Source: a virus. Taken from it: a DNA stretch of 64,000 nt. Shown here one piece after another: positions 24,656 through 33,441 of the stretch. A program made the position numbers and the translations under genes. The stretch spans positions 1-64,000 of the IMG/VR virus record IMGVR_UViG_3300050122_000130; one strand, written 5' to 3'. Every line of letters begins with the position of its first letter. Position 1 is the stretch's first letter. Under the pieces are notes generated by a model. The model did no database searches, was not told the DNA's origin, and saw nothing but the letters and a program-made list of their open reading frames with translations.

Positions 24656-25857
24656 CACTGAATCCACGCCGGGTTGACGTTGCCGGAATTATACACCGCT
24701 GGGTAGCCCGTGCTACCAGTCGGATGAACGTCGCTCCATGGTGAGTTGGAGGCTGTACCGTTCACGATCCAGATGCCATCGCCTTGAACGAATTCAAGCG
24801 CGCCAGCAACTTCGAAGTAGTGTGGTGTCAACCCACGGACCCAAGTGTTGTAAATCTGCTTCTGGGCGTTGCAGCCGCATGGAGTCTGGCCGGCGGTGGT
24901 TGAATAGTTATCGGAACTGGAGCCGCCGGACGGCCCAATCGTGATCGAAATCAGCGGACCATAAGAAGCCAGCGCCGAAGTCATCGATGCGACGTAGCCT
25001 TCGACCGTGGCCGCGCTTTCACCAAAGTTGAAATCGTTGACGCCATACTCGTTGATGAAACTAGAAAAATATTGCGCGAGTTGGATGCGCTTGGCGTGGC
25101 CAGAAACCCAACTTCCAATGCTGTCACCGGGGATACCATAATTGGCAGTCGGAACCGTGGATATGATTGATGGGACAATTACGCCTCCGTTCGGCGTATC
25201 GCCCGTACTCGTGCCGCTCTCGCCTATGCCATAGGCTATGCTGTCGCCCCAGACAGCAACGGCAGGATGGGTATGGTCCCCCGCAATAACGACCGCCCCG
25301 AACTGAAATCCATTTGACGTGTTGCTGGGAAAGCCGCCTCCCATCGTGTAATTGGGAACTGTCGTGCCAAATTGTGTCACGCCCTGGTATAGACTGGTGC
25401 CAGTCTCATACTGGTTCATCCCAGGAATCACGTTTGCCGAGTTCGAACACCACACATAAATCTCGACCTCGGAATTTGCAGCAACCGAAACGGAGATGAC
25501 ATCAGAAGTTAAAAAGTCACCTGTCGTGGACCCAGACGCATTCCCCCCGAACGTGAACTGGTTGAATGGCCCGGTGACCGCAGGATATCTGGCGGATGCT
25601 GAGCAGGTGAGAGTGCCACCAGTGTTTGTTTCGCCGACAACATTTGGCAGCACGATCTGCAAATGGTTGACAGCGTAAATATTTTGCGTGGCCTGATAGG
25701 ATAAAACCTCTGCCGCACTGACCGACGTAACGGGATAATTTGTGGCCGATACCGTCTGCCGAAGTCCTGATGGAGCGTTGGCGCTCCCGTGTATCCAATT
25801 CGCGCTAACCAGCGAAACAATGGCGAGAATTGCGAACCTGATAACGGCGCCTAGCAT
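24655..25857 (-). CDS. Secreted SGNH/GDSL hydrolase
   Basis: A 400-residue protein. The ATG at 25857 was preferred to the TTG at 25875. It has an N-terminal hydrophobic segment ending ANWIHGSANA. Block I is VAVWGDSIAYG (Ser about 206), block III EYGVNDF (Asn about 274), and block V SDVHP (Asp/His about 376 and 378). These make a complete SGNH catalytic set. It is probably a carbohydrate esterase acting on acetylated polysaccharide, next to the GH5 enzyme. The N-terminal 180 residues are a separate beta domain. Confidence 0.82.
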   Translation of the reverse strand: MLGAVIRFAILAIVSLVSANWIHGSANAPSGLRQTVSATNYPVTSVSAAEVLSYQATQNIYAVNHLQIVLPNVVGETNTGGTLTCSASARYPAVTGPFNQFTFGGNASGSTTGDFLTSDVISVSVAANSEVEIYVWCSNSANVIPGMNQYETGTSLYQGVTQFGTTVPNYTMGGGFPSNTSNGFQFGAVVIAGDHTHPAVAVWGDSIAYGIGESGTSTGDTPNGGVIVPSIISTVPTANYGIPGDSIGSWVSGHAKRIQLAQYFSSFINEYGVNDFNFGESAATVEGYVASMTSALASYGPLISITIGPSGGSSSDNYSTTAGQTPCGCNAQKQIYNTWVRGLTPHYFEVAGALEFVQGDGIWIVNGTASNSPWSDVHPTGSTGYPAVYNSGNVNPAWIQ

Positions 25858-26816
25858 GAGTTTGCCAATCCCCAATAGAGATACTGGTTATGACAGAGCG
25901 CGGTCCGGTTGGTTGGCGAAAAAGCTATTGGCCACTCACCGCCTTCTTCAAAACTACCTGTTTGAAAAACAGCATCGTCGGTCGAGGCGAATAAAGTCGT
26001 TTGACTCTGCGGGGTACAGAAATTGGCGGTAGCCGTATTGTCGGTCCCGTTGATATTCAAAACGATACCGGCGCTTGAAAATCCCGTCTGATAGGCATTT
26101 GCCACACCGAGAGCAATGGCGCCGCTGGCAAAAGATCCTGTTCCGCAACCAGAGCCTATAAAAGCCGAGGGTGAGCCATTGCCCGTTTGCAAACCTAAAC
26201 CGGCGCCATTGCTCAGGACTCTCCCATATATGATACCGAAATTTGATTGGGGTGAGTTGCTTTGCGCGACGACGGACCATGATATCGGCAGCGTCGTATT
26301 GGAATCGCTAGCAGTGAGGAATGGACTGTTTCCGGCTACGCCCTGAACACAAGGAAAAGTCCCAACGCAATTAAACACCAGCGTCGGCATATTAGCCAGC
26401 GTGGCTTGAAGCAGATGAATGCCGTTGCCGGTCTGATCATAGAGCTTGGCCACACTGCATCCAGCGTGTGTGACCGTGCAGAACGTGGTGACACTAACGG
26501 TTGGCGATCCGGTTGGGCAAACTACCGCACTGAGATTAGCTGCGCCGCTGGTCCCAATGGGGATGGTGCATGTTGCAGTGCCGGTTGATGTATCAACGAT
26601 ATCCGCAGCGGGATTGGTGCCCGGTACGGCATAGGCTGCGTTATAGGCCCTAAGGCCGTACCAATTCGAGGCGCTGGCGATAACGTCGCCGGGTCCGGTG
26701 TAGCCGCTTGCTGCGGGAGTTTTGGAACTCCCGGCCCCCGTCAGCGTCATCTGAGCCGATGACGGCCCAGCGACCGCCAGCAGGCATGCCAGCGCTATCG
26801 CGAAAAGGCCGCGCAT
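25851..26816 (-). CDS. Secreted arabinofuranosidase-B/LamG-like protein
   Basis: A 321-residue protein that starts at the TGATG overlap with the upstream gene. The signal is MRGLFAIALACLLAVAGPSSA. The mature part has WYGLRAYNAAYA, FCTVTHAGCSVAKLYDQTGNG and IHLLQAT, the ArabFuran-catal pattern. Many cysteines fit an extracytoplasmic fold. Polysaccharide binding or cleavage is likely, but catalytic residues could not be confirmed. Confidence 0.7.
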   Translation of the reverse strand: MRGLFAIALACLLAVAGPSSAQMTLTGAGSSKTPAASGYTGPGDVIASASNWYGLRAYNAAYAVPGTNPAADIVDTSTGTATCTIPIGTSGAANLSAVVCPTGSPTVSVTTFCTVTHAGCSVAKLYDQTGNGIHLLQATLANMPTLVFNCVGTFPCVQGVAGNSPFLTASDSNTTLPISWSVVAQSNSPQSNFGIIYGRVLSNGAGLGLQTGNGSPSAFIGSGCGTGSFASGAIALGVANAYQTGFSSAGIVLNINGTDNTATANFCTPQSQTTLFASTDDAVFQTGSFEEGGEWPIAFSPTNRTALCHNQYLYWGLANSC

Positions 26817-28648
26817 CAGAGGAAGTCCACCGTGCAGTCAAGTGCTGTGGTTGGCCCCGTACCGCCTGTAGAGGTGCTTGCAGCGCCAGCGCTGATGGCG
26901 GTCGAATATTGGTCGCCAACCAGAGAGAACGTAAACCCGGTATTGGACCCTGGAGGAATGCCGACGAACTTAGTTGGCGCCGTCGTCCCCATGGTGACCG
27001 ACGCTGCCGCCACGTTGAAGATCTGGATATAGGCCCAATGCGTGGCGTCGGAATTACTGCACTGTGCCGAGTAGACCTGTCCGGCTGACGCCTTGACCGC
27101 GATAGCTGTATTTGACAGGGCGGCGAGGGTTTTGGTGGATAGGCCGCCGGAGGCGCTTCCGAGAGTGACCGGGTTATTGACGGCCGCCCTGATGCAACCG
27201 AGCACTGTCGCGGTCCCGGACGCCGGGCAAGCCGTGTCCGAGGTCTGCCCCTCAGTCACATCCGCTCCTGATGCAGCACTGATGGGCTGCGTCGCTTGCC
27301 AGAATGTGCCGGAAACAGGTTGCGTAGCCTGCCAGAACGTCCCGGTAACCGACCAAGTGGCTGCCGTAGTCGGCGCCACAAACAGACCATTCGTGGCGGA
27401 CAACACTGTCCCGCCCTGCGTCGGCACGACGCCGTTGCCGTTGCCGAGCGATGGACTTGTGTTGAGAGAGACGCCGACTCCGCCGCCGGAGATCGAGACG
27501 GAGCCGCTAATAGGGACAGCCGTCCCACCGGAGACTCCCTGGATAGCAAGCACCGCTGTGCCAGGCGCTCCGGCCGTGCCTCCTCCCGCGACAATCCACG
27601 GCGACGTGGATTGCGTCACAGCGACGGTGCTCAGCGGAGTCAACGTCGAGATTTGCGCAGCGGTCAAGACCACCGGCATCGACGCAGCAGCCAGGGCTTG
27701 CCCTTGCGCCGGAATGCGTCCGGTATTCGTCGCGACGGTGCCGAGATTTCCTCCGGTTTCGAGAGCGTAGTTCGTGAGCGCGGCGGGAGGCGTCAGGGTC
27801 GACAACTGCGAGGCCGTTAGCACCACGGGGACGGAGGCGGCCGCTAGAGCCTGACCAAGCGCCGGCGTCTTGGTGTCGATCGACGCTACTGACGCATTAC
27901 CGATGCCTTGCAAAGCCGACGTCGCCGCGCCATTAAGCGTGCCGATATTGAAGGTGGGTGTTGCAGCAAAAGCCGGGAGCGTCCCGGTGATGCCGACAGA
28001 CGTCGGTGGCGTCAGCGCTGTGACCTGCGCAGCCGGCAATACGACAGGAATGCTGGCGCTCGATAGCGCTTGGCCCAACACCAGAGCAACCATGTTGGTG
28101 CCGTTGGAGACGCCTAGCGCGGTACCGGCCGCAGGGAATGCCGAGCCGAAGTTGCTCGAGGTACCACCGCCGCCACCTCCTCCGCTGCAACCGCTATCGC
28201 AGATGAAATGGGCGGGGCTGGTGAATTGGGGAAGCGTTCCGGATATGCCGAACGCCGTGTTGCCGATCGAGCCGCCGGCTTGGAACGGCGATCCCAACGC
28301 TGTAATCGTAGAGCTCTGCAGCGTCGCCGTCGCGGCGCCGTTCAAGGTGCCGAGGTTTACCGTCGGTGTGCCGTTGATGGTTGCCAGAATGGGAACGCCA
28401 CCGGTGACGCCTTGGACATACAGAGCCGTGCCGTTTGGGTTATTCGATCCGATACCACCCGAAAGAGGATTGCCAAAAGCGTCGCTCGAGATAGACGACG
28501 GCGTGGTGATGCCGGCGTTGGTGTACGTCTTCATCGACAGGATTTGCTGCGGCGACGACTGATCCTTCAGGATATAGAAGCCGGCCGTTTGCGCATGCGC
28601 GTGCAACACCGACGCCAGAAGCGCCAGCGCAGCAAGTTTAATTCTCAT
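26816..28648 (-). CDS. Repeat-rich exported virion-type protein
   Basis: A 610-residue protein. The signal is MRIKLAALALLASVLHAHAQ. The body repeats a motif of the form GQALAAASVPVVLTASQ(L/I)STLTP at least three times, a pattern common in phage fibre and decoration proteins. It also has a double GTFWQATQP. The C-terminal domain of about 130 residues resembles phage beta structural domains (AYIQIFNVAAASVTMG). A seven-Gly run lies near residue 155. It is probably a fibre-like component. Confidence 0.65.
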   Translation of the reverse strand: MRIKLAALALLASVLHAHAQTAGFYILKDQSSPQQILSMKTYTNAGITTPSSISSDAFGNPLSGGIGSNNPNGTALYVQGVTGGVPILATINGTPTVNLGTLNGAATATLQSSTITALGSPFQAGGSIGNTAFGISGTLPQFTSPAHFICDSGCSGGGGGGGTSSNFGSAFPAAGTALGVSNGTNMVALVLGQALSSASIPVVLPAAQVTALTPPTSVGITGTLPAFAATPTFNIGTLNGAATSALQGIGNASVASIDTKTPALGQALAAASVPVVLTASQLSTLTPPAALTNYALETGGNLGTVATNTGRIPAQGQALAAASMPVVLTAAQISTLTPLSTVAVTQSTSPWIVAGGGTAGAPGTAVLAIQGVSGGTAVPISGSVSISGGGVGVSLNTSPSLGNGNGVVPTQGGTVLSATNGLFVAPTTAATWSVTGTFWQATQPVSGTFWQATQPISAASGADVTEGQTSDTACPASGTATVLGCIRAAVNNPVTLGSASGGLSTKTLAALSNTAIAVKASAGQVYSAQCSNSDATHWAYIQIFNVAAASVTMGTTAPTKFVGIPPGSNTGFTFSLVGDQYSTAISAGAASTSTGGTGPTTALDCTVDFL

Positions 28649-28652
28649 TGTG

Positions 28653-29138
28653 CTAGACCCCTGTGAGGATAGCCGGAACGATCACTTCGTTACCCGGATC
28701 GGAGAGATCCGTGGTCAGACCGCCGCTCGGCGGCGTCGGGAAGAGAACATCGTCCTGAAGCACGATCGCAACCATGCACCAGGTCAGGCCCCATTGCTCG
28801 AGCGAGGCCAGGATCTTCCATGTCGTGCCTTCCGGCACGGTCCCCGCGGGAAACACCAGCAGATCCCCGCCGAATTGCAGAACGCGATTGATGGCAAGCG
28901 CCGTGCCGTTGAGAAAGACCTTTTTCTCCGCGCCCTGGATGTTCAACGAATCCAGAAGTCGAACATCTTTCGAACTAAGCGGCTGGACCTGTGCCAACAC
29001 CGTGGCTTGATTGTAGCCGGGCTGCTGAACGAAATTGGCGCCGATCGTGTTTCCCGTGCTGACAAACAGCGTGGCCGGAATATTTGGATTGATAACGCGC
29101 GTGACTGAATTGGCTGTCGCGCGCAGATTTCCTACCAT
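28653..29138 (-). CDS. Phage structural protein of unknown class
   Basis: A 161-residue protein with LAQVQPLSSKDVRLLDSLNIQGAEKKVFLNG and GGDLLVFP, a conserved pattern seen in phage genomes between neck and tail genes. The C-terminal half has TWCMVAIVLQDD. It has no signal peptide. It is probably a minor tail or collar protein. Confidence 0.65.
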   Translation of the reverse strand: MVGNLRATANSVTRVINPNIPATLFVSTGNTIGANFVQQPGYNQATVLAQVQPLSSKDVRLLDSLNIQGAEKKVFLNGTALAINRVLQFGGDLLVFPAGTVPEGTTWKILASLEQWGLTWCMVAIVLQDDVLFPTPPSGGLTTDLSDPGNEVIVPAILTGV

Positions 29139-29530
29139 CGAATTCTCCGCGCTGACCGGCGTTGCTCGCGCAGGCTCTTTACGCTCACACGAGCAATCAG
29201 CGGCTTAATGCCGATGTTGGCGTCGTACTCGGAGCGATCCTTCAAGATGAACTTGCGAGCCTCTTCGAGAACGCCATCAGCAATCGACCGATCAAATTGC
29301 GGTTCGGCAAAATTGATGCAGTAAAGGTGACGTTTATTCTGAGGAATCCGCTTCAGAGCCTCAGCCTCAAATTCTCTGAGTTGCTGAAGGATCGGCACCG
29401 CTGAGAACCGTATCGGAGAATCATAGATGGCGCAGCGCGTCAAAGGACCAAGCTGCTCGAGCGCAGCCATCTCGTCATCGACTGAACCGACATAAAGCTC
29501 CGTGATGTGACCGCCATCGTTCGTAGACAT
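29132..29530 (-). CDS. Protein of unknown function in structural operon
   Basis: A 132-residue protein starting MSTNDGGHITELYVG after a GGAGG site. The C-terminus is basic (REQRRSARRIRW). It has no motif. The leader of this gene carries the hairpin at 29548-29566. Confidence 0.6.
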   Translation of the reverse strand: MSTNDGGHITELYVGSVDDEMAALEQLGPLTRCAIYDSPIRFSAVPILQQLREFEAEALKRIPQNKRHLYCINFAEPQFDRSIADGVLEEARKFILKDRSEYDANIGIKPLIARVSVKSLREQRRSARRIRW

Positions 29531-29547
29531 CTTCGCCTCCGGAAAGA

Positions 29548-29566
29548 TATGCGTATTTCACGCATA
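29548..29566 (-). terminator. Weak terminator-like hairpin
   Basis: Reverse-strand TATGCGT/ACGCATA with a 5-nt loop, followed by TCTTTCC. It lies between two structural genes and may attenuate rather than stop transcription. Confidence 0.4.
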
Positions 29567-29585
29567 CCTCCCGAAGGTCAAGCTT

Positions 29586-30263
29586 TTAGCCAAGACGATA
29601 GAGCGTCCAGGCACCCGCACCAGTCTTGCGTGCGCGAAAGCGAACAGAAGAATCGGCGCCTGGAGTGTTGGTCGATAGAACGGTCATGCCGCCGACCAAA
29701 GTCCACCCGGTATTTGTCGTCATCACCGCAGTTTCAGCGGCGACACCCGACGTGTTGATGACCGAGAAATCGAACGAGCTGCCCGCGACAGAATTCGGAA
29801 AAGCTGTATCCATCGCGGTCGCAAGTGGAAGAGTGAGCGCCGAGCTACCGGCAGCGCCGTTTGCTACCGTGATGATGCCAGTCTGCATGTTGGCCGCGGT
29901 CAGCGTCGCCGACACGGTTTGCGCGTTCGGAGCGCCCTGCACGAGCGGTGTCGGGTTGGTGTTGACGATGTTGCTGAACGTACCCGGCGCCGGCACGTTC
30001 GCGCCGATCGTCATATTGTCGATGAAGCCCGGCGTGCTGCTGGCCCGGTTCGGCGGACAGAACGGAAAGCTGATGTTGCCGTTTTTGTCCGTCAAGAAGA
30101 TCGTGTTGCATTGAGCGGCGCTCGCCGGCGAGACAAACATCAGCAGCAACAGCAGAAGCGTCACGAACAACAGCATCAGCAGTTCGAGCCGCCAGAAGGT
30201 ACGCGCCGTGATCGGACGACCGAACGGATGACTATCGAAGTCAGCGAAAGCAATCTTGAACAT
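29586..30263 (-). CDS. Membrane-targeted virion-type beta protein
   Basis: A 225-residue protein. A polar 28-residue lead is followed by a very hydrophobic helix (MLLFVTLLLLLLMFV) and a PASAAQ cleavage-like site. The mature part is beta-rich with GWTLVGGMTVLS and a closing AWTLYRLG, typical of phage structural proteins. It is another virion-operon product with a signal or anchor. Confidence 0.6.
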   Translation of the reverse strand: MFKIAFADFDSHPFGRPITARTFWRLELLMLLFVTLLLLLLMFVSPASAAQCNTIFLTDKNGNISFPFCPPNRASSTPGFIDNMTIGANVPAPGTFSNIVNTNPTPLVQGAPNAQTVSATLTAANMQTGIITVANGAAGSSALTLPLATAMDTAFPNSVAGSSFDFSVINTSGVAAETAVMTTNTGWTLVGGMTVLSTNTPGADSSVRFRARKTGAGAWTLYRLG

Positions 30264-30287
30264 CTGGTGTTCTCCGGTTGAGGGGTT

Positions 30288-30827
30288 TTACATTTTGACT
30301 TCGTAGCCAACCGAGTTCAGCAGGTTGCCGTGCTCGATAAGCGGTTTTGTCGATGCGCCGTAATTCGTCAGTCCCGCGGCGACGCGCGCGCGCGCCTGTT
30401 CAACCACAGTTCGGTTGACGACCAGGCTCTGATCCTGAGATTTCATGCCGCGCAACATCACCGTGACCGGGCTGAGCGGCGGAGTGTACGTGTTGATGAT
30501 CGAGTCCTGGAGCTGGCCTTGGATCACCATTCCGGTGCGCGCAAGCGTCAGCGGAATGTTGTAGTCGGTGGCCTTGAGCTGAAACGCGATCCCGGCCGGC
30601 CAGCCAGGCGACTTGTCCGAAATCATGTTCCGGAAGAACGGCCGCGGCGGGATATGCGCCTTCGGAGCGCCAAACTCCTGGATTGCCGCAATCATAGGGA
30701 TCGAGGTGCCGTCCGGTTCCGTCGATCCTTCGAGGAACCCAATGCGCACGGTGCCCGGCTGGGACAGTTTCGCGGCCATTTTGGTCAGAATGGCGCGGAA
30801 CTTGATCCCGCCGGACATCGTAGGCAT
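30288..30827 (-). CDS. Neck / tail completion protein (HK97 gp10-like)
   Basis: A 179-residue protein with VRIGFLEGS, then AIQEFGAPKAHIPPRPFFRNMI, the common signature of gp10-like neck and tail-completion proteins. It lies between the DUF4054 adaptor and the tail genes, the standard place for head-tail joining. Confidence 0.82.
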   Translation of the reverse strand: MPTMSGGIKFRAILTKMAAKLSQPGTVRIGFLEGSTEPDGTSIPMIAAIQEFGAPKAHIPPRPFFRNMISDKSPGWPAGIAFQLKATDYNIPLTLARTGMVIQGQLQDSIINTYTPPLSPVTVMLRGMKSQDQSLVVNRTVVEQARARVAAGLTNYGASTKPLIEHGNLLNSVGYEVKM

Positions 30828-30830
30828 GTT

Positions 30831-31277
30831 TTAGACCCCTGTAAAAGCCGCAGCGGGGGCCGCTGGCTCGTTTTTATCAGCGGCAGGGTCCTTGGTACCC
30901 TTTTCAACTTCGTGCGTCTCAGCGGTGCCCAAAACGGTTGTTTGTTCACCGGTTTTGGGAACCTCCATTTCGAGGGTGGCCGTGAGGGTTTTGCCGGCGT
31001 CGTCCTTAGCCGGTTCCTTCTCTTGGGAACCGTCAGCGCCCTCAGCCTTGGTGGCGCCCTCGGATTTGTCGGTTCCCAACAGATCGGCGTCGTCGGTGCC
31101 GAGATCGGCCGGCTTCGAGGCGGCTTCAGCCTCAAGCTTGGCTTTCTCGATCTTATCGGCCCGCGCTTGGTCCGCCATCTTGTGAAATTCCTCGATCGTC
31201 ATCTTCGACAAGACCAGGAAGTCGTCCCGGAACTTCATCAGCTTCTGGACGTGAGTCCACATCGCGTCGTGATCCAT
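30831..31277 (-). CDS. Acidic, disordered structural-operon protein
   Basis: A 148-residue protein starting after GAGGAG. The first 50 residues are helical (LMKFRDDFLVLSKMTIEEFHKM). The rest is Lys/Glu/Ala-rich and disordered. Its first 125 bases overlap the end of the previous gene in another frame. The function is unknown. Confidence 0.65.
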   Translation of the reverse strand: MDHDAMWTHVQKLMKFRDDFLVLSKMTIEEFHKMADQARADKIEKAKLEAEAASKPADLGTDDADLLGTDKSEGATKAEGADGSQEKEPAKDDAGKTLTATLEMEVPKTGEQTTVLGTAETHEVEKGTKDPAADKNEPAAPAAAFTGV

Positions 31278-31587
31278 CGTCGTTCTCCTCGCGCTGCGCG
31301 CTTTCGGGTTGGTCTTCGTCTTGAGCCGTGAAATATTTCAGCAGAGTACCGCCCGGGTTCTGCGCTTTCCACTTCTCGAAAAATTCCTTGTCGATGCCCG
31401 CATTGCCGCCAGCCTGCAACTGAACCTGTTGCGGCATGATGTCCGGATCTTCTGCCGGCGTCAGCATGCGGCCCTGAAACGGACGGCCGCCGCCGTCATC
31501 AGCGACGGTCATATGCAGGTGAAGCATGATCGGACGGCCGAGCGTGTTGTGCACGTTGACTGTCTGGCGCTTTTTCTGTTCCGACAT
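31153..31587 (-). CDS. Structural-operon protein of unknown function
   Basis: A 144-residue protein from the ATG at 31587. It contains DKEFFEKWKAQNPGGTLLKYF, which resembles DWWEEWKSLNPGFEMLKNG in the gene at 32688-33302, so the two may be distant paralogues. The last 40 residues overlap the next gene in another frame and look unstructured. Confidence 0.6.
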   Translation of the reverse strand: MSEQKKRQTVNVHNTLGRPIMLHLHMTVADDGGGRPFQGRMLTPAEDPDIMPQQVQLQAGGNAGIDKEFFEKWKAQNPGGTLLKYFTAQDEDQPESAQREENDDGSRRDVDSRPEADEVPGRLPGLVEDDDRGISQDGGPSAGR

Positions 31588-31588
31588 C

Positions 31589-32173
31589 TCAGTAACTCCT
31601 GCCGCGAAGAGCGGCGTTGGCTCTACGCGTCGCGGTGCGCTGAGCGATTTCCTCGGCGGTCTTTTTCGTACCAAGCTTCATCGCCGCCAGTTTCTCAATG
31701 AGATGACGCGACGTCGGTTCCTTTTCTCGCGCAATGCGCCGAAGGTGTTCGATGTGGGACGCCTCTGGCTTCCATCCCTTCTTTTTTGAAGAGATTAACG
31801 CGCGCGACTCGATTGTGTGGCTGCGCCCCTTAAACGTGCCTTCTCTTTTTACCGCTCTCTTGATGCCGAGCACTGAGTCCACGCACTCAAGGCAAAGATT
31901 GTAGAGCTCATCGCGATCATAGCTATCAACGATACGCTGTTCGTACAGCGTTAGATTTTCGACGGAGCAGATCAGCAAAACTTCAAACCTGAACGCGGGC
32001 TCGCCATATTTATTGAAGGCGCGCTGCAGGTTCTGGTTTTTGTGCGTTCCTCTCCTCAAACACCCAAGGTGAGAAGACTTTCGATTTCCGATTTTGGCCG
32101 CCTGCCCGATATAGAACTTTGCAGGATCTTCGCCGCGATCAATGACGATTCGATAGATGCCGGTTTTCTTCAT
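31589..32173 (-). CDS. GIY-YIG homing-type endonuclease
   Basis: A 194-residue protein. The N-terminal GIY-YIG domain has TGIYRIVIDRG, then FYIGQAAKIGNR, a catalytic Arg region and YEQRIVDSY. The C-terminus has basic NUMOD-like DNA-binding segments (FKGRSHTIESRALIS). It lies between adaptor and neck genes, sharing their orientation. It is a free-standing homing gene; no intron core was recognised around it. Confidence 0.88.
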   Translation of the reverse strand: MKKTGIYRIVIDRGEDPAKFYIGQAAKIGNRKSSHLGCLRRGTHKNQNLQRAFNKYGEPAFRFEVLLICSVENLTLYEQRIVDSYDRDELYNLCLECVDSVLGIKRAVKREGTFKGRSHTIESRALISSKKKGWKPEASHIEHLRRIAREKEPTSRHLIEKLAAMKLGTKKTAEEIAQRTATRRANAALRGRSY

Positions 32174-32190
32174 TTCGGCATTCTATATTT

Positions 32191-32685
32191 TCAAAACGCT
32201 CCTGCACATCCCCGCCCGCGACGGCCAAAACCGGGAGCAATACCATTCCCGAAACGTGTCGGCCCCGGCAGGTACGCAGGAAATGACCGGAACGCACTTG
32301 TTGCAGACCAGAAGGCTGCTCCATACGGAGTTTGCGTAAAAAACGCACTATTCATCGTGCCTTCGTATTCCGTGGCGACGGTGACGGATCCTTCCGTCGC
32401 GCTAGAGATCCTGCCGACCAGGCCGGAGGGATCGTTGCCATCGGGCCCGCTGAAGAGCTGCGCAAGATGCGCGGTCAGCATATATAGCAGCTGCGTCTGC
32501 AACGTGGTGGTCCGGACAGGGCCTGAGCCATCGTTGCGCAGCCATACCTCGCCCGCGAGGGCGAAGTAGGCTTCGAGAGTAGCTTGCGGTGGCGCCGAGG
32601 CGAATGCCGGATAAGCAGCGATGAAATCGGCATACGTAAATGTGCCGATCGCGCCGCCCTGACAGCCGCCTCCAAACCACCCCAT
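32191..32685 (-). CDS. Head-tail adaptor, DUF4054 family
   Basis: A 164-residue protein with the family pattern: FIAAYPAFASAPPQATLEAYFALA, MLTAHLAQL, SSATEGSVTVATEY, and TQTPYGAAFW followed by a PAYLPGP. It binds the portal and connects head to neck. It follows the capsid gene region as in other DUF2184/DUF2213 phages. Confidence 0.88.
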   Translation of the reverse strand: MGWFGGGCQGGAIGTFTYADFIAAYPAFASAPPQATLEAYFALAGEVWLRNDGSGPVRTTTLQTQLLYMLTAHLAQLFSGPDGNDPSGLVGRISSATEGSVTVATEYEGTMNSAFFTQTPYGAAFWSATSAFRSFPAYLPGPTRFGNGIAPGFGRRGRGCAGAF

Positions 32686-32687
32686 GA

Positions 32688-33302
32688 TTAAACCGCCCTA
32701 CGTTGTTTCGCGCGATCGGTATCAGGCTCGACGTCGCTAAGATTGTCGTTCGGAGCCTTTTCACCGCGCTCATCGCCAGCCGGATCCATCGGCTCGAGGC
32801 CGCATTTGAGATCCTTGTTCTCGAGAGCGTAAGCTTCGACGCTGGCCTTTTCGCCATGCTCGAAGATCAGGCCGTTCTTCAACATCTCGAAACCGGGGTT
32901 TAACGACTTCCATTCTTCCCACCAGTCGCGATCGACCTCAGTCAGACCGAAATCTCCGATGATCGTGTAATTCGGAATCTTGCCGAATGCAGTCGCGTAT
33001 CCCTTGAGACGGACTTCGCCACGAGTCGGATCCGGCATGTAAGTCTTCGTGGGCTTCACGCCACCACCGAAAGTCGGCCTGTCGACGGTGACCATGCTGC
33101 CAAGTGTCAGCTTGAGGCCACGCGGCAGTTTGAGGCCGATCCAGACCGTGCTGGTGTTCTTCTTGGTCTCGGCGCCGATCGCGGGACCGGTGATTGCGAT
33201 TCCGGCCTCCGCGCCTTCGGCTTCAGCGGTAGCGAGCAACGCTCGCGCCGCATCGATATTCTTCTGCGCTCTCGCAGCCTTCTGGGCTTTGGACAGTGCC
33301 AT
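32688..33302 (-). CDS. Head-region structural protein of unknown function
   Basis: A 204-residue protein. The N-terminal 40 residues are Ala-rich helix. The centre has STVWIGLKLPRGLKLTLG and DFGLTEVDRDWWEEWKSLNPG, and the tail is acidic and disordered. It lies between capsid and adaptor genes. It is probably a minor head protein. Confidence 0.65.
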   Translation of the reverse strand: MALSKAQKAARAQKNIDAARALLATAEAEGAEAGIAITGPAIGAETKKNTSTVWIGLKLPRGLKLTLGSMVTVDRPTFGGGVKPTKTYMPDPTRGEVRLKGYATAFGKIPNYTIIGDFGLTEVDRDWWEEWKSLNPGFEMLKNGLIFEHGEKASVEAYALENKDLKCGLEPMDPAGDERGEKAPNDNLSDVEPDTDRAKQRRAV

Positions 33303-33441
33303 GTTATTAGGTCTCTCTGTTCAGGATTGATGGGGAAAGGTGAAAGGGAAACAAGACGTGCGCGTCACGCGTGGGACCGCAGAGGAGGAAGCCTCCGCGC
33401 CACCGTCGAAGCCGGGCGTCCCCGGCCGCGCAACTTATCGG

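Noticed and set aside
26816-28648. CRISPR-like repetition
   Set aside because: The repeats are protein-level (VPVV-type) within one reading frame with diverged DNA and no uniform spacers.
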